NCBI RefSeq assembly: GCF_016907275.1
Contig: NZ_JAFBBP010000001.1
Coordinates: 2,222,001 to 2,286,000 of the forward strand
DNA length: 64,000 nucleotides
Direction: 5' to 3'
Origin: Micromonospora luteifusca
Lineage (GTDB): Bacteria > Actinomycetota > Actinomycetes > Mycobacteriales > Micromonosporaceae
Shown: positions 35,482-43,802 of the stretch, one piece after another
Layout of the letters: every line of letters starts with the position of its first letter
Position numbering within the stretch: the stretch's first letter is position 1
The notes under the pieces: model-generated
The model's database searches: none
What the model saw: the letters and a program-made list of their open reading frames with translations, nothing else
Told to the model about the DNA's origin: nothing
Program-made: the position numbers and the translations under genes

Positions 35482-35735
35482 GCGGGTGACGTTTCTCGAT
35501 GACGTGCCATCGACCGCCGTGCCAAGGCTTTTCCGCAGGCCAGACACACGGGACACTCCCTTGCGCGGACGGCTCGCGGAGATCGGCGTAACGTGTGTCA
35601 CTTAGCTGCGTCGGTCGATCCGGCGTGGTCGTTGGTGTGCGCATGACGTGGCAGCGGGTGCGGGTTCGCCGGTCCCGCGTGCCGACCGGAGAAAGATCAG
35701 CCCGCCCGTACGGGCCCGTCGAGGAGACGACTCGA

Positions 35736-36542
35736 ATGACTTCATCGGCAACGAGGCCGCGGGGAGCGCGGGCGCGCGCCGCCATCGCGGCGAAGACGTT
35801 GCGTACCGACCGCTGGTGGTTGGCCCCGCTGATCACCGTGATCGGGCTCAGCGCCTGGGTCGCGTACGCGACGGTCCGGGTCTTCCAGCATGACAACTAC
35901 TGGGTGGACGCGTACCACTATCTGACCCCGTTCTATTCCCCGTGCGTGACCGACCGGTGCGTCGAGGCGGCCTCGCACTTCGGCCGGTTCCTGCCCGGCT
36001 GGTGGGTCATTCCGGACGCCGCGCTGACCCTGCCGTTCCTGCTGCTGTTCCGGCTCACCTGCTACTACTACCGCAAGGCCTACTACCGGTCGTTCTGGCT
36101 GTCGCCGCCGGCCTGCGCGGTGCCGGACGGGCACAAGGAGTACGCCGGTGAGACTCGTTTCCCGCTGCTCGGTCAGAACCTGCACCGCTACTTCTTCTAC
36201 GCCGCGGCGATCATCTCGCTGATCAACACCTGGGACGCGATCCTCGCCTTCCACTCGCCAAAGGGCTTCGGCTTCGGGCTGGGCAACATCATCCTGCTGG
36301 TCAACGTGGTGATGCTCTGGGCGTACACGATCTCCTGCCACTCGTGCCGGCACATCATCGGTGGCCGGCTCAAGCACTTCTCCAAGCACCCGGTGCGGTA
36401 CAAGGCCTGGACGTTCGTCTCGGCCCTGAACGTCCGGCACATGCAGCTCGCCTGGATCACCCTCGGCACCCTGGCGCTGGCCGACTTCTACATCATGGCG
36501 CTCGCGGCTGGCTGGTTCTCCGACCTGCGGTTCATCAACTAA
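35736..36542 (+). CDS. sdhC: Succinate dehydrogenase membrane anchor (SdhC-like)
   Basis: A 268-residue membrane protein directly before sdhA. About five hydrophobic segments are visible (near 25-45, 90-112, 150-168, 182-205 and 235-255). His residues in RYFFYAAA, SCHSCRHIIGG and VRHMQLAWITLG are candidates for heme or quinone sites. Length and position fit the single large anchor subunit of actinobacterial Sdh enzymes of the Rv0249c type. The ATG at 35736 has GAGGAG 9 bases upstream. The 254 bases before it carry no gene; CCCGTACGGG at 35707 is a small palindrome in the leader. Confidence 0.85.
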   Translation: MTSSATRPRGARARAAIAAKTLRTDRWWLAPLITVIGLSAWVAYATVRVFQHDNYWVDAYHYLTPFYSPCVTDRCVEAASHFGRFLPGWWVIPDAALTLPFLLLFRLTCYYYRKAYYRSFWLSPPACAVPDGHKEYAGETRFPLLGQNLHRYFFYAAAIISLINTWDAILAFHSPKGFGFGLGNIILLVNVVMLWAYTISCHSCRHIIGGRLKHFSKHPVRYKAWTFVSALNVRHMQLAWITLGTLALADFYIMALAAGWFSDLRFIN

Positions 36543-36554
36543 AGGGCCCCTGAC

Positions 36555-38483
36555 ATGACCACTACCACTCGTATCGAACGACACCACTACGACGTCGTCG
36601 TCATCGGGGCCGGCGGCGCCGGTCTGCGCGCGGCGATCGAGGCCCGGCTCGCCGGCAAGAAGACCGCGATCATCTCCAAGTCGCTCTTCGGCAAGGCACA
36701 CACGGTGATGGCCGAGGGCGGCGCGGCCGCCGCGATGGGCAACGTGAACAGCCGGGACAACTGGCAGGTGCACTTCCGCGACACCATGCGCGGCGGCAAG
36801 TTCCTCAACAACTTCCGGATGGCCGAGCTGCACGCGAAGGAGTCGCCGCAGCGGATCTGGGAGCTGGAGACGTACGGTGCGCTCTTCGACCGCACCAAGG
36901 ACGGCAAGATCTCCCAGCGTAACTTCGGTGGCCACGAGTACCCGCGGCTGGCGCACGTGGGCGACCGGACCGGCCTGGAGCTGATCCGCACCCTCCAGCA
37001 GAAGATCGTCTCGCTCCAGCAGGAGGACCAGCGGGAGTACGGCTCGTACGACGCCCGGATCAGGGTGTTCTCCGAAACGACCATCACCGAGCTGCTGCTC
37101 GACGGTGACCGGGTGGCCGGCGCGTTCGGCTACTACCGCGAGTCGGGCGAGTTCATCCTCTTCGAGGCGCCGGCCGTCGTGCTGGCCACCGGTGGCGTCG
37201 GCCGCTCCTACAAGGTCACCTCGAACTCGTGGGAGTACACCGGGGACGGGCACGCGTTGGCGCTGCGCGCCGGGGCGACGCTGATCAACATGGAGTTCCT
37301 CCAGTTCCACCCGACCGGCATGGTCTGGCCGCCCTCGGTGAAGGGCATCCTCGTCACCGAATCGGTACGTGGTGACGGTGGCGTCCTGAAGAACTCCGAC
37401 GGCAAGCGGTTCATGTTCGACTACGTCCCCGACGTCTTCCGCAAGCAGTACGCGGAGACCGAGGAAGAGGCGGACCGCTGGTACACCGATCCGGACAACA
37501 ACCGGCGCCCGCCGGAGCTGCTGCCCCGCGACGAGGTGGCCCGCGCGATCAACAGTGAGGTCAAGGCCGGCCGGGGCTCCCCCGCCGGCGGTGTCTTCCT
37601 CGACATCGCGAGCCGGCGTTCGGCCGACGAGATCCGCCGACGGCTGCCGTCGATGTACCACCAGTTCAAGGAGCTGGCCGACGTCGACATCACCTCCGAG
37701 CCGATGGAGGTCGGGCCGACCTGCCACTACGTGATGGGCGGCGTGGAGGTGGACCCGGACTCGGGTGCCGCCTTCGGCCACGTACGCGGGCTGTTCGCCG
37801 CCGGCGAGGTCTCCGGTGGCATGCACGGCTCCAACCGGCTGGGCGGCAACTCACTGTCCGACCTGCTGGTCTTCGGCAAGCGGGCCGGCGGGCACGCGGC
37901 CAGCTACGCCGACGGGCTGGCCGCCAAGCCGAAGGTGGCCGTGGACGCGGTCGAGGCTGCTGTAGAGACTGCGCTCGCCCCGCTGCAACGGGACACCGGC
38001 GAGAGCCCGTACACCCTGCAGCAGGACCTCCAGGCGGTCATGGGGGATCTGGTGGGGATCATCCGCCGGGAGGGCGAACTGGCCGACGCGCTCCGTCGGC
38101 TCGCCGAGTTGCGTGAGCGGGTGGCCAAGGTGAGCGCGGCCGGCGGCCGACGCTACAACCCGGGCTGGCACCTGGCCCTGGATCTGCGCAACATGCTGGT
38201 GGTCTCGGAGTGCACCGCGAAGGCGGCGCTGGAGCGGCAGGAGTCGCGCGGCGGGCACACCCGGGAGGACTATCCGGCGATGGAGCCGAAGTGGCGGCAG
38301 GTCAACCTGGTCTGCTCGTTGGACGGTGACACCGTGCAGCTGACCCGCAAGCCACTGCCGAAGATGCGGCCGGAGCTGATCGGCCTCTTCGAGCGGGCGG
38401 AGCTGGGCAAGTACCTCACCGACGAGGAGCTCGCTGACTTCGACGCCCTCGTCGCCGACGCTGGAGAGGCGGACAACCGATGA
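36555..38483 (+). CDS. sdhA: Succinate dehydrogenase/fumarate reductase flavoprotein
   Basis: A 642-residue flavoprotein that oxidises succinate to fumarate. It has the FAD-binding VVVIGAGGAGLRAAIEA (about 14-30), the probable covalent flavin His49 in GKAHTVMAEGG, substrate-site HPTGM near 250, and the capping and C-terminal helical domains. Sequence and neighbours match the actinobacterial Sdh type with a long SdhC-like anchor. It begins 12 bases after sdhC and overlaps sdhB (ATGA). Confidence 0.96.
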   Translation: MTTTTRIERHHYDVVVIGAGGAGLRAAIEARLAGKKTAIISKSLFGKAHTVMAEGGAAAAMGNVNSRDNWQVHFRDTMRGGKFLNNFRMAELHAKESPQRIWELETYGALFDRTKDGKISQRNFGGHEYPRLAHVGDRTGLELIRTLQQKIVSLQQEDQREYGSYDARIRVFSETTITELLLDGDRVAGAFGYYRESGEFILFEAPAVVLATGGVGRSYKVTSNSWEYTGDGHALALRAGATLINMEFLQFHPTGMVWPPSVKGILVTESVRGDGGVLKNSDGKRFMFDYVPDVFRKQYAETEEEADRWYTDPDNNRRPPELLPRDEVARAINSEVKAGRGSPAGGVFLDIASRRSADEIRRRLPSMYHQFKELADVDITSEPMEVGPTCHYVMGGVEVDPDSGAAFGHVRGLFAAGEVSGGMHGSNRLGGNSLSDLLVFGKRAGGHAASYADGLAAKPKVAVDAVEAAVETALAPLQRDTGESPYTLQQDLQAVMGDLVGIIRREGELADALRRLAELRERVAKVSAAGGRRYNPGWHLALDLRNMLVVSECTAKAALERQESRGGHTREDYPAMEPKWRQVNLVCSLDGDTVQLTRKPLPKMRPELIGLFERAELGKYLTDEELADFDALVADAGEADNR

Positions 38484-39547
38484 GCGCGAAGCGTCAGTTC
38501 CGGATCTGGCGGGGTGACGAGACCGGCGGGGACCTGCAGGACTACATGGTCGAGGTGAACGAGGGCGAGGTCGTCCTCGACGTCATCCACCGCCTGCAGG
38601 CCACCGACGCGCCCGACCTGGCCTGCCGCTGGAACTGCAAGGCCGGCAAGTGCGGCTCCTGCTCCATGGAGATCAACGGCAAGCCGCGGTTGGGCTGCAT
38701 GACCCGGATGTCGACCTTCGGCGACGAGGAGACCGTCACGGTCACCCCGCTGCGCACCTTCCCGGTCATCCGGGACCTGGTCACCGACGTCTCGTTCAAC
38801 TACGAGAAGGCACGGGAGACCCCGGCGTTCGCCCCGCCGGCGGACGTGGCTCCGGGTGACTACCGGATGCAGCAGGTCGACGTCGAGCGCTCGCAGGAGT
38901 TCCGCAAGTGCATCGAGTGCTTCCTGTGCCAGACGGTCTGCCACGTGATCCGCGATCACGACGAGAACAAGCAGGCGTTCTCCGGCCCGCGATACTTCAT
39001 CCGCGCTGCCGAGTTGGACATGCACCCACTGGACAGCCGGACCGACCGCAAGGAGTACGCGCAGGCCGAACAGGGCCTCGGATTCTGCAACATCACCAAG
39101 TGCTGCACCGAGGTCTGCCCCGAGCACATCAAGATCACTGACAACGGGATCATCCCCATGAAGGAACGGGTCGTCGACCGCAGGTACGATCCCCTTGTGT
39201 GGCTTGGTAGCAAGATCTTCCGTCGGGGCGAGACGCCCCAGACCAGCGTGACCACTGCCCGTCAGGGCTCGCCGACGCCGGGCTCAGCCCGTGGTGGGCT
39301 GCACTCGCACGCGGGTGGGTCCCACGACTCGCAGGCTGAGGCGCAGGCGCAGAGCGGCGTCAACTGGCATCGGGAGGTGCCCCACCCGACCGCTCCGGCT
39401 GTCGACGACCGGGGCAAGCTTCCGCTGACCGAGCTCACCTTCGACCGGGCTGCCGCGCCGTCGCCGTTCGGCGACGACGTGACCTTCCCGCTGCCTCCGG
39501 AGCACCTCAACTTCGCGCACCCGGAGCAGGACGACAAGCAGCACTAG
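38480..39547 (+). CDS. sdhB: Succinate dehydrogenase iron-sulfur subunit with extended C-terminus
   Basis: A 355-residue iron-sulfur protein passing electrons from SdhA to the membrane quinone. The [2Fe-2S] ligands are C49, C53, C58, C61 and C73 region (CRWNCKAGKCGSC). The other clusters use CIECFLCQTVCH and CNITKCCTEVCPEH. The family core ends near residue 242 (LGSKIFRRGE). About 110 residues follow, of which a His/Ser/Gln-rich 55-residue stretch (about 243-298) looks like a low-complexity insertion before a conserved-looking end (LPLTELTFDRAA...). Starts inside the sdhA stop. Confidence 0.94.
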   Translation: MSAKRQFRIWRGDETGGDLQDYMVEVNEGEVVLDVIHRLQATDAPDLACRWNCKAGKCGSCSMEINGKPRLGCMTRMSTFGDEETVTVTPLRTFPVIRDLVTDVSFNYEKARETPAFAPPADVAPGDYRMQQVDVERSQEFRKCIECFLCQTVCHVIRDHDENKQAFSGPRYFIRAAELDMHPLDSRTDRKEYAQAEQGLGFCNITKCCTEVCPEHIKITDNGIIPMKERVVDRRYDPLVWLGSKIFRRGETPQTSVTTARQGSPTPGSARGGLHSHAGGSHDSQAEAQAQSGVNWHREVPHPTAPAVDDRGKLPLTELTFDRAAAPSPFGDDVTFPLPPEHLNFAHPEQDDKQH

Positions 39548-39561
39548 ACACCGCAACGAAG

Positions 39562-39594
39562 ACGGGGGCCGCGGCAACTGCCGCCGGCCCCCGT
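39562..39594 (+). terminator. Terminator after sdhCAB
   Basis: A GC hairpin with left arm 39562-39575 and right arm 39580-39594 (GGGGGCCGCGGC against GCCGCCGGCCCCC, one bulge) and AACT loop, 15 bases after the sdhB stop. Confidence 0.75.
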
Positions 39595-39653
39595 CCCATT
39601 TCCCCCACCCCCACCCCACCACCCCCACCCTCCCCACCACCCCCGTCCCAATA

Positions 39654-39714
39654 GTTGATCATGAGGTTATAGCTGCGACACGCCGGAGAGCGCGGCTATA
39701 ACCTCATGATCAAC
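39654..39714. repeat. Family A palindrome, copy 3
   Basis: Perfect 20-bp arms GTTGATCATGAGGTTATAGC (39654-39673 and 39695-39714), extendable by three pairs past a mismatch. The loop has GCGACACGCCGG. A C-rich tract (39600-39650) precedes it and a G-rich tract (39716-39762) follows. It is between the convergent sdhB and Nudix genes. Confidence 0.88.
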
Positions 39715-39763
39715 GAGGGTCGGCGGGGGCCGGTGGGGGGCGGCGGGGGCGGGTGGGGTTGGG

Positions 39764-40204
39764 TTAGGTGGTTTTTAGTAGGGGGCGGAGGGCCGCGACG
39801 ATGGGGGCGTCGGCCGGGAGCCAGGTGACCGACTCCAGCTCGTCGGCGGCGAGCCAGCGGAGCGCGGAGTGCTCCAGTGCCTGCGGCTGGTCGCCGTGCA
39901 GCAGGCGCGCGGCATACACCTTGAGCACCGAACGGCCGTGTGCCATCCGTACGTTGCGGCCGACCCGGTCGCCGATCTCCACGCGTACGGCCAGCTCCTC
40001 GGCGCACTCCCGGATCAGCGCGTCGGTCTCGGCCTCCCCCGGCTCGACCTTCCCGCCGGGAAACTCCCACATTCCCGCCACCTCGGGCGGGGCGGAACGC
40101 GCACAGGCGAGCACCCGCCCGTCCCGGATGATCGCCGCGCCGACGATCACCTTCAGGTCCCGTCGTTCGGCCTGCCCGCCATCATTCGCCCGTTCGGTCT
40201 GCAC
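39764..40204 (-). CDS. MutT-type Nudix hydrolase
   Basis: A 146-residue Nudix protein of the (deoxy)nucleoside triphosphate pyrophosphohydrolase type. The Nudix box GGKVEPGEAETDALIRECAEEL is complete (G, E, R-E-x2-E-E all present) near residue 49-70, preceded by MWEFPGG as in MutT. It would remove oxidised or otherwise non-canonical nucleotides such as 8-oxo-dGTP. The start is an ATG 25 bases before the divergent promoter region of the 40388 gene. Confidence 0.9.
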   Translation of the reverse strand: MQTERANDGGQAERRDLKVIVGAAIIRDGRVLACARSAPPEVAGMWEFPGGKVEPGEAETDALIRECAEELAVRVEIGDRVGRNVRMAHGRSVLKVYAARLLHGDQPQALEHSALRWLAADELESVTWLPADAPIVAALRPLLKTT

Positions 40205-40387
40205 GGGCGTCCAGGGTGCCAGATCAATCGGCGGTTTGGGTACCGTAGCCGTCCGCTAGGCCAGCAGAACACGGAAGTGTGGGCGTGGACACCCCTTCCG
40301 AGCGGCGAGAGACTAGGGGACACCGACAAGACACGGGATGGCGACGATTTGGCCACGAGCCGACAACGGCGCTTGGGGGGTGCGGTG

Positions 40388-40696
40388 ATGCGCGTGTTGT
40401 TCAACAGCAGGGCCAAGCAGGACTATCTTTCCGACGCGTTGACCTTGCTGTCTGGTTGGACGCGCGAAGGTGAGCAGATCCGACGGACGCTCGCGATCGA
40501 CGATTCCCAACACGCCGCCCTCACTGAACGGGTCAAGGTCGTCGCGGACGCGCTGCACCTGCGCCCCGAGATCAGCCGTTCGCCCGACAGCACCCAGATC
40601 CGGGTCGGGCACGGCAACGGCGAGCCGCTGACCGAGGGTGAGGTCCTGCTGGCCGCCCGCATCGAGGACGCGTACCGGGCGGTCACCGAGTCCTGA
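40388..40696 (+). CDS. Pterin-4a-carbinolamine-dehydratase-like protein
   Basis: A 102-residue protein resembling the PCD/DCoH (PhhB) fold. It has LLSGWTREGEQIRRTL, then VADALHLRPEISRSPDSTQIRVGHGNGEPLTEGEVLLAARIEDAY, matching the order of helix, strand and final helix in that family. The catalytic His-His-Pro triad expected near the middle reads LHLRPE, so one catalytic His is not conserved and activity is doubtful. A GTG one codon before the ATG is an alternative start; GGGGGG lies just upstream. Confidence 0.65.
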   Translation: MRVLFNSRAKQDYLSDALTLLSGWTREGEQIRRTLAIDDSQHAALTERVKVVADALHLRPEISRSPDSTQIRVGHGNGEPLTEGEVLLAARIEDAYRAVTES

Positions 40697-41105
40697 TGCC
40701 CGTGTCCGGAACCACCTCCGCGTCCTGGGGGTACCAGCGCAGCTCCACCGAGTTGCCGTCCGGATCTTCCACGTAGACCGAGGTCGCCGACCCGCGGGCG
40801 CCGAACCGCCCGACCGGCCCGGTCAGCACCGTGAAAGCCCCGGAGTCGACCACCCCAGCCCAGTCCAGCGGTGCCACCACCAGGCAGAAGTGGTCGACGT
40901 TCGCGCCCTGCCGCTCGCCTCGGACGAGGTCGATGATGCTGTCGGGGCTGATCCGCACCGACGGGAACGGGACGGCACCCGCGCGCCACTCGTCGACCCG
41001 TACCGGCGTCAGGCCGAGTCGGCCGCAGTAGAAGTCCAAGGACCGTTCCACGTCGGCGACGGTCAGCACCAGATGATCGAAGCCGGTCACCCGCACCGCG
41101 TTCAC
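40683..41105 (-). CDS. VOC-family (glyoxalase/dioxygenase-fold) protein
   Basis: A 140-residue vicinal-oxygen-chelate protein with two beta-alpha-beta-beta-beta modules. Metal ligands are likely in GFDHLVLTVADVERSLDFYCGRLGL (His near 10), VDHFCLVV (His near 66) and YVEDPDGNSVELRW (Glu near 119). Substrate class (glyoxalase, dioxygenase or resistance-type binding protein) cannot be set. The GTG at 41105 has GGAGGAGG upstream and overlaps the DUF1801 stop (GTGA). Its 3' end overlaps the convergent 40388 gene by 14 bases. Confidence 0.88.
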   Translation of the reverse strand: MNAVRVTGFDHLVLTVADVERSLDFYCGRLGLTPVRVDEWRAGAVPFPSVRISPDSIIDLVRGERQGANVDHFCLVVAPLDWAGVVDSGAFTVLTGPVGRFGARGSATSVYVEDPDGNSVELRWYPQDAEVVPDTGIRTR

Positions 41106-41455
41106 GCCTCCTCCAGCGCGGCCGCCGCGCCCAGCCAGCCCGCGAACAGGGCCGGATCGAGGTCGGCGACGTCGCGCAGCTGCACGGTCGCCATCGCGCG
41201 GGCGGCGGGCGCCAGTCGCCCGGACGGGTCCGCGATTTCCTGCCCCCGCCACAGCCCGAAGGTCACGTACGCCCGGTAGGCCTTGAAGAAGCAGACCGGG
41301 CGCTGACCGGGCCGGTCGCCCAGGCTCCAGACCGGGTGACCGTGCCAGATCGCCCCCGTCGCTCCGGGCAGTGCGTCCGCGATGATGGGCGTCAGCTTCT
41401 CCCCGATCTCGCGCAGCGGGCCGGCCAGGCCGGCCAGGTATTCGTCGATGCTCAT
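41102..41455 (-). CDS. DUF1801-type small protein
   Basis: A 117-residue protein of the YdhG/DUF1801 type (MSIDEYLAGLAGPLREIGEKLTPIIADALPGATGAIWHGHPVWSLG), a small family of unknown biochemical role. The ATG at 41455 has GAGAGG upstream. It is coupled to the VOC gene downstream and divergent from a LysR regulator, which may control both. Confidence 0.8.
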   Translation of the reverse strand: MSIDEYLAGLAGPLREIGEKLTPIIADALPGATGAIWHGHPVWSLGDRPGQRPVCFFKAYRAYVTFGLWRGQEIADPSGRLAPAARAMATVQLRDVADLDPALFAGWLGAAAALEEA

Positions 41456-41540
41456 CTCGCGGCCTCTCAGTCGTGCGGTGTTCTTGCTGGCTTCACGATT
41501 CCCTGACGGGGAACGCCGACCAAGACCTGATGTCGCTACG

Positions 41541-41563
41541 ATCGTTGCCCACAGGTCAACGAT
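41541..41563. promoter_or_regulatory. Inverted repeat upstream of lysR-type gene
   Basis: ATCGTTG and CAACGAT separated by 9 bases, ending 6 bases before the proposed LysR start. It fits the spacing of a LysR-type recognition site. It may also be autoregulatory by position; unproven. Confidence 0.35.
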
Positions 41564-41569
41564 GGGGGC

Positions 41570-42457
41570 GTGGTGCTGGAGCGGTACGAGGTCGAGACGT
41601 TCCTGACCCTCGCCGAGGAGCTGCACTTCGGCCGCACCGCCGAGCGGCTGGGGGTCAGCACCGGCCGGGTCAGCCACGTGGTCAAGAAATTGGAGCGCCA
41701 GGTCGGGGCGCCACTGTTCGCCCGGACCAGTCGAGTCGTCCGGCTCACTCCCATCGGCCGGCAGTTCGCCGATGATCTGGCCCCGCTGGTCGCCGGCATG
41801 GACGAGGCTTTCCGGCGCGCGGTCGACGCCGGCCGGGGCGTCACCGGGACGCTACGGGTGGCGTTCCTCGGCGAGTGGACCGCACCGGTGCTGCTGCGGG
41901 CCGTGGCCCTGTTCAGCGAACGGCACCCCGACTGCCGGGTGGAGGTGCACGAGGCGCAGCTGTCCAACACTCGTTCCGGGCTGCTCGACGGCTCCACGGA
42001 CGTGTTGATCGCCTCGTACCCCTTTGACGGAATGGCCACCGGCCCGGCGCTGCTCTGCGAGGGCCGGGCACTGGCGGTGGCCGCGGGTCACCCGCTCACC
42101 CGGGAACGGTCGGTGTCGCTGGAGGTGCTCGCCGACCACCCGGTGGTGCAGTACCCGACGGTCACCTCGGTGGAGTTCAAGCGGGACCGCACCCCGGAAC
42201 GCACCCCGTCCGGGCGGCCGGTGCCGAAGGGCCCCGCCGGGAACACCTTCTCCGAGATGCTGTCCCTGGTCGCGCTGGGTCGGGGTGTCCTGCCGGTCGG
42301 CGAACACACGCGGCGCTACTACCCGCGCTCCGACGTGGCCTACCTGCCCATCCACGACGCGCCACCCATCGAGCGAGGGCCGGTCTGGCTGCCCAGCAAC
42401 ACCACCACCCGGGTACGCGAGTTCGTCCGCGCCGCAGCCGACGCGAACGCCCGATGA
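41570..42457 (+). CDS. LysR-family transcriptional regulator
   Basis: A 295-residue LysR regulator. The N-terminal winged HTH (FLTLAEELHFGRTAERLGVSTGRVSHVVKKLERQVGAPLFARTSRVVRLTPIG) fills about residues 8-62, and the periplasmic-binding-like effector domain follows (TGTLRVAFLGEWTAPVLL on). Two adjacent GTG codons (41570, 41573) are possible starts. The last bases overlap the methyltransferase gene (ATGA), so regulator and enzyme are cotranscribed. The coinducer is unknown. Confidence 0.9.
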   Translation: MVLERYEVETFLTLAEELHFGRTAERLGVSTGRVSHVVKKLERQVGAPLFARTSRVVRLTPIGRQFADDLAPLVAGMDEAFRRAVDAGRGVTGTLRVAFLGEWTAPVLLRAVALFSERHPDCRVEVHEAQLSNTRSGLLDGSTDVLIASYPFDGMATGPALLCEGRALAVAAGHPLTRERSVSLEVLADHPVVQYPTVTSVEFKRDRTPERTPSGRPVPKGPAGNTFSEMLSLVALGRGVLPVGEHTRRYYPRSDVAYLPIHDAPPIERGPVWLPSNTTTRVREFVRAAADANAR

Positions 42458-43209
42458 GACACGGGGAGTTCCGCCACCAACGGCTGGTCCAGGTCTACGA
42501 CGCCGAGTGTCCGTGGGGGCCCGACGACGATTTCTTCCAGGCGGTGGTCGACGAGACCCCGGCAGCCCGGGTTCTCGATCTGGGCTGTGGCACCGGCCGG
42601 CTCACCGTCGCCCTCGCCGCGGCCGGCCACACCATCACCGGCGTGGACCCGGCCGGCGCGTCCCTGGCCGCCGCGCGCGCCAGGCCAGGCGGCGAGCGGG
42701 TGACCTGGATCGAGGGCACCTCGGCGCGGTTACCGACCCGGGCGTTCGACGTGGCGGTGCTGACCAGCCACGTCGCGCAGTTCTTCGTCGACGACGCGGA
42801 GTGGGCACGTACCCTCGGCGACCTGCGGCGGGCGCTCGTGCCCGGCGGCCGGCTGGTGTTCGACGCCCGCGACCCGGCGGACCGTCGCTGGGAGCGGTGG
42901 AACCCGGTGGATTCGCAGCGGCGGATCACGCTGCCGGACGGCGGCGAGGTCCGCGCGTGGACCAAGGTCACCGGGGTACGCGACGAAGTGGTCGACTTTG
43001 TCCACCACTACCACTTCGCCGACGGTGCGGAGTTGCTCAGCTCGGCGACCCTGCGCTTCCGTACCGAGGCCGAGCTGCGCGACTCCCTGACCGCGGCGGG
43101 CTTCACTGTGGACCGCATCCACGGCGGCTGGCACGGCGAGCCGGTGGGCCGGGGCGACGGCGAGTTCGTCGTCATCGCCCGTGCGGACACGCTGGCACCG
43201 GTTTTCTAG
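42454..43209 (+). CDS. Class I SAM-dependent methyltransferase
   Basis: A 251-residue Rossmann-fold methyltransferase. Motif I is VLDLGCGTGRLTVALA near residue 40, followed by the acidic VDPAGASL and post-motif RALVPGGRLVFDARDP. The C-terminal half has a beta-rich part (EVVDFVHHYHFADGAELLSSATLRFRT) typical of small-molecule methyltransferases. The substrate is unknown. Translationally coupled to the LysR gene and 10 bases before the PH-domain gene. Confidence 0.9.
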   Translation: MRHGEFRHQRLVQVYDAECPWGPDDDFFQAVVDETPAARVLDLGCGTGRLTVALAAAGHTITGVDPAGASLAAARARPGGERVTWIEGTSARLPTRAFDVAVLTSHVAQFFVDDAEWARTLGDLRRALVPGGRLVFDARDPADRRWERWNPVDSQRRITLPDGGEVRAWTKVTGVRDEVVDFVHHYHFADGAELLSSATLRFRTEAELRDSLTAAGFTVDRIHGGWHGEPVGRGDGEFVVIARADTLAPVF

Positions 43210-43219
43210 CCTTGGGCGC

Positions 43220-43582
43220 ATGGCGAACATCGCGTATGACCGCAAAGAGCAGGTCCAGCAGATCGAGAGTGGCCTCCTCGACGGTGAGCAGATCATCGCC
43301 GTCTACGACGCCGTCGGCACCGGCACCGGGTTCATCGGGCTGACCGACCGCCGCGTGATCATCCAGGACCGCTCCTTCATCGGGAAGCGGTTCGCGATCA
43401 CGAGCATCCCGTACTCGAAGATCACCAGCGTGAGCGTGGTCAGCAACAAGTCCTGGGGTGGTTCGTTCTTCTCCACCGGGGCGATCGCCATCCACGTCGG
43501 CACGCACACCTACGAGGTGGAGTTCCGTGGCGCGCAGAAGAGCCACCACGTGCACAACGTGATCCTGCACCACATCTCCTGA
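43220..43582 (+). CDS. Bacterial PH-domain protein
   Basis: A 120-residue protein with the YokE/bPH-like pleckstrin fold. It shows GLLDGEQIIAVYDA, GFIGLTDRRVIIQDRSF, IPYSKITSVSVVSN and YEVEFRGAQKSHHVHNVIL in the strand order of that domain, ending in the single C-terminal helix. No membrane segment is present. Role unknown; probably the last gene of the LysR-methyltransferase unit. Confidence 0.88.
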   Translation: MANIAYDRKEQVQQIESGLLDGEQIIAVYDAVGTGTGFIGLTDRRVIIQDRSFIGKRFAITSIPYSKITSVSVVSNKSWGGSFFSTGAIAIHVGTHTYEVEFRGAQKSHHVHNVILHHIS

Positions 43583-43598
43583 CCGCACGTCCCGTCGT

Positions 43599-43631
43599 GG
43601 GCCCGGCCGGCGTAATTGCCTTGCCGGGCCC
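43599..43631 (+). terminator. Hairpin after PH-domain gene
   Basis: GGGCCCGGC and GCCGGGCCC arms (9 bp) with a 15-nt AT-containing loop, 16 bases after the stop at 43582. Confidence 0.45.
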
Positions 43632-43682
43632 GCAGCGTCTCTGATGTCCTCGGTCCACAGCCGCACGAAGGGAGCAGCCACC

Positions 43683-43781
43683 ATGCCCGTCACGACGAAG
43701 TCCCCCGAACCCACCGTCATCCGACCTGAGGAATCGAGACTTCGTGAGCAGGACCGTTCCCCTGGCGCTGGGCGCCACTGA
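43683..43781 (+). CDS. Possible 32-residue leader peptide or gene remnant
   Basis: ATG at 43683 preceded by AAGGGAG with 8-base spacing, encoding MPVTTKSPEPTVIRPEESRL and twelve more polar residues to a TGA. It ends 21 bases before the methyltransferase start. No family is recognised. The good ribosome site argues for translation; the low-complexity content and short length argue that it is either a leader or the start of a truncated gene. Confidence 0.35.
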   Translation: MPVTTKSPEPTVIRPEESRLREQDRSPGAGRH

Positions 43782-43802
43782 CCCCAACCCCGGAGGCCGC
43801 TG

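Noticed and set aside
35482..35735. Riboswitch or attenuator before sdhC
   Set aside because: Only a small palindrome (CCCGTACGGG) was seen; nothing matches a known riboswitch class by eye.
35742..37826. Long minus-strand open frame opposite sdhC and sdhA
   Set aside because: Shadow of strongly conserved sdh genes; no motifs and no ribosome site.
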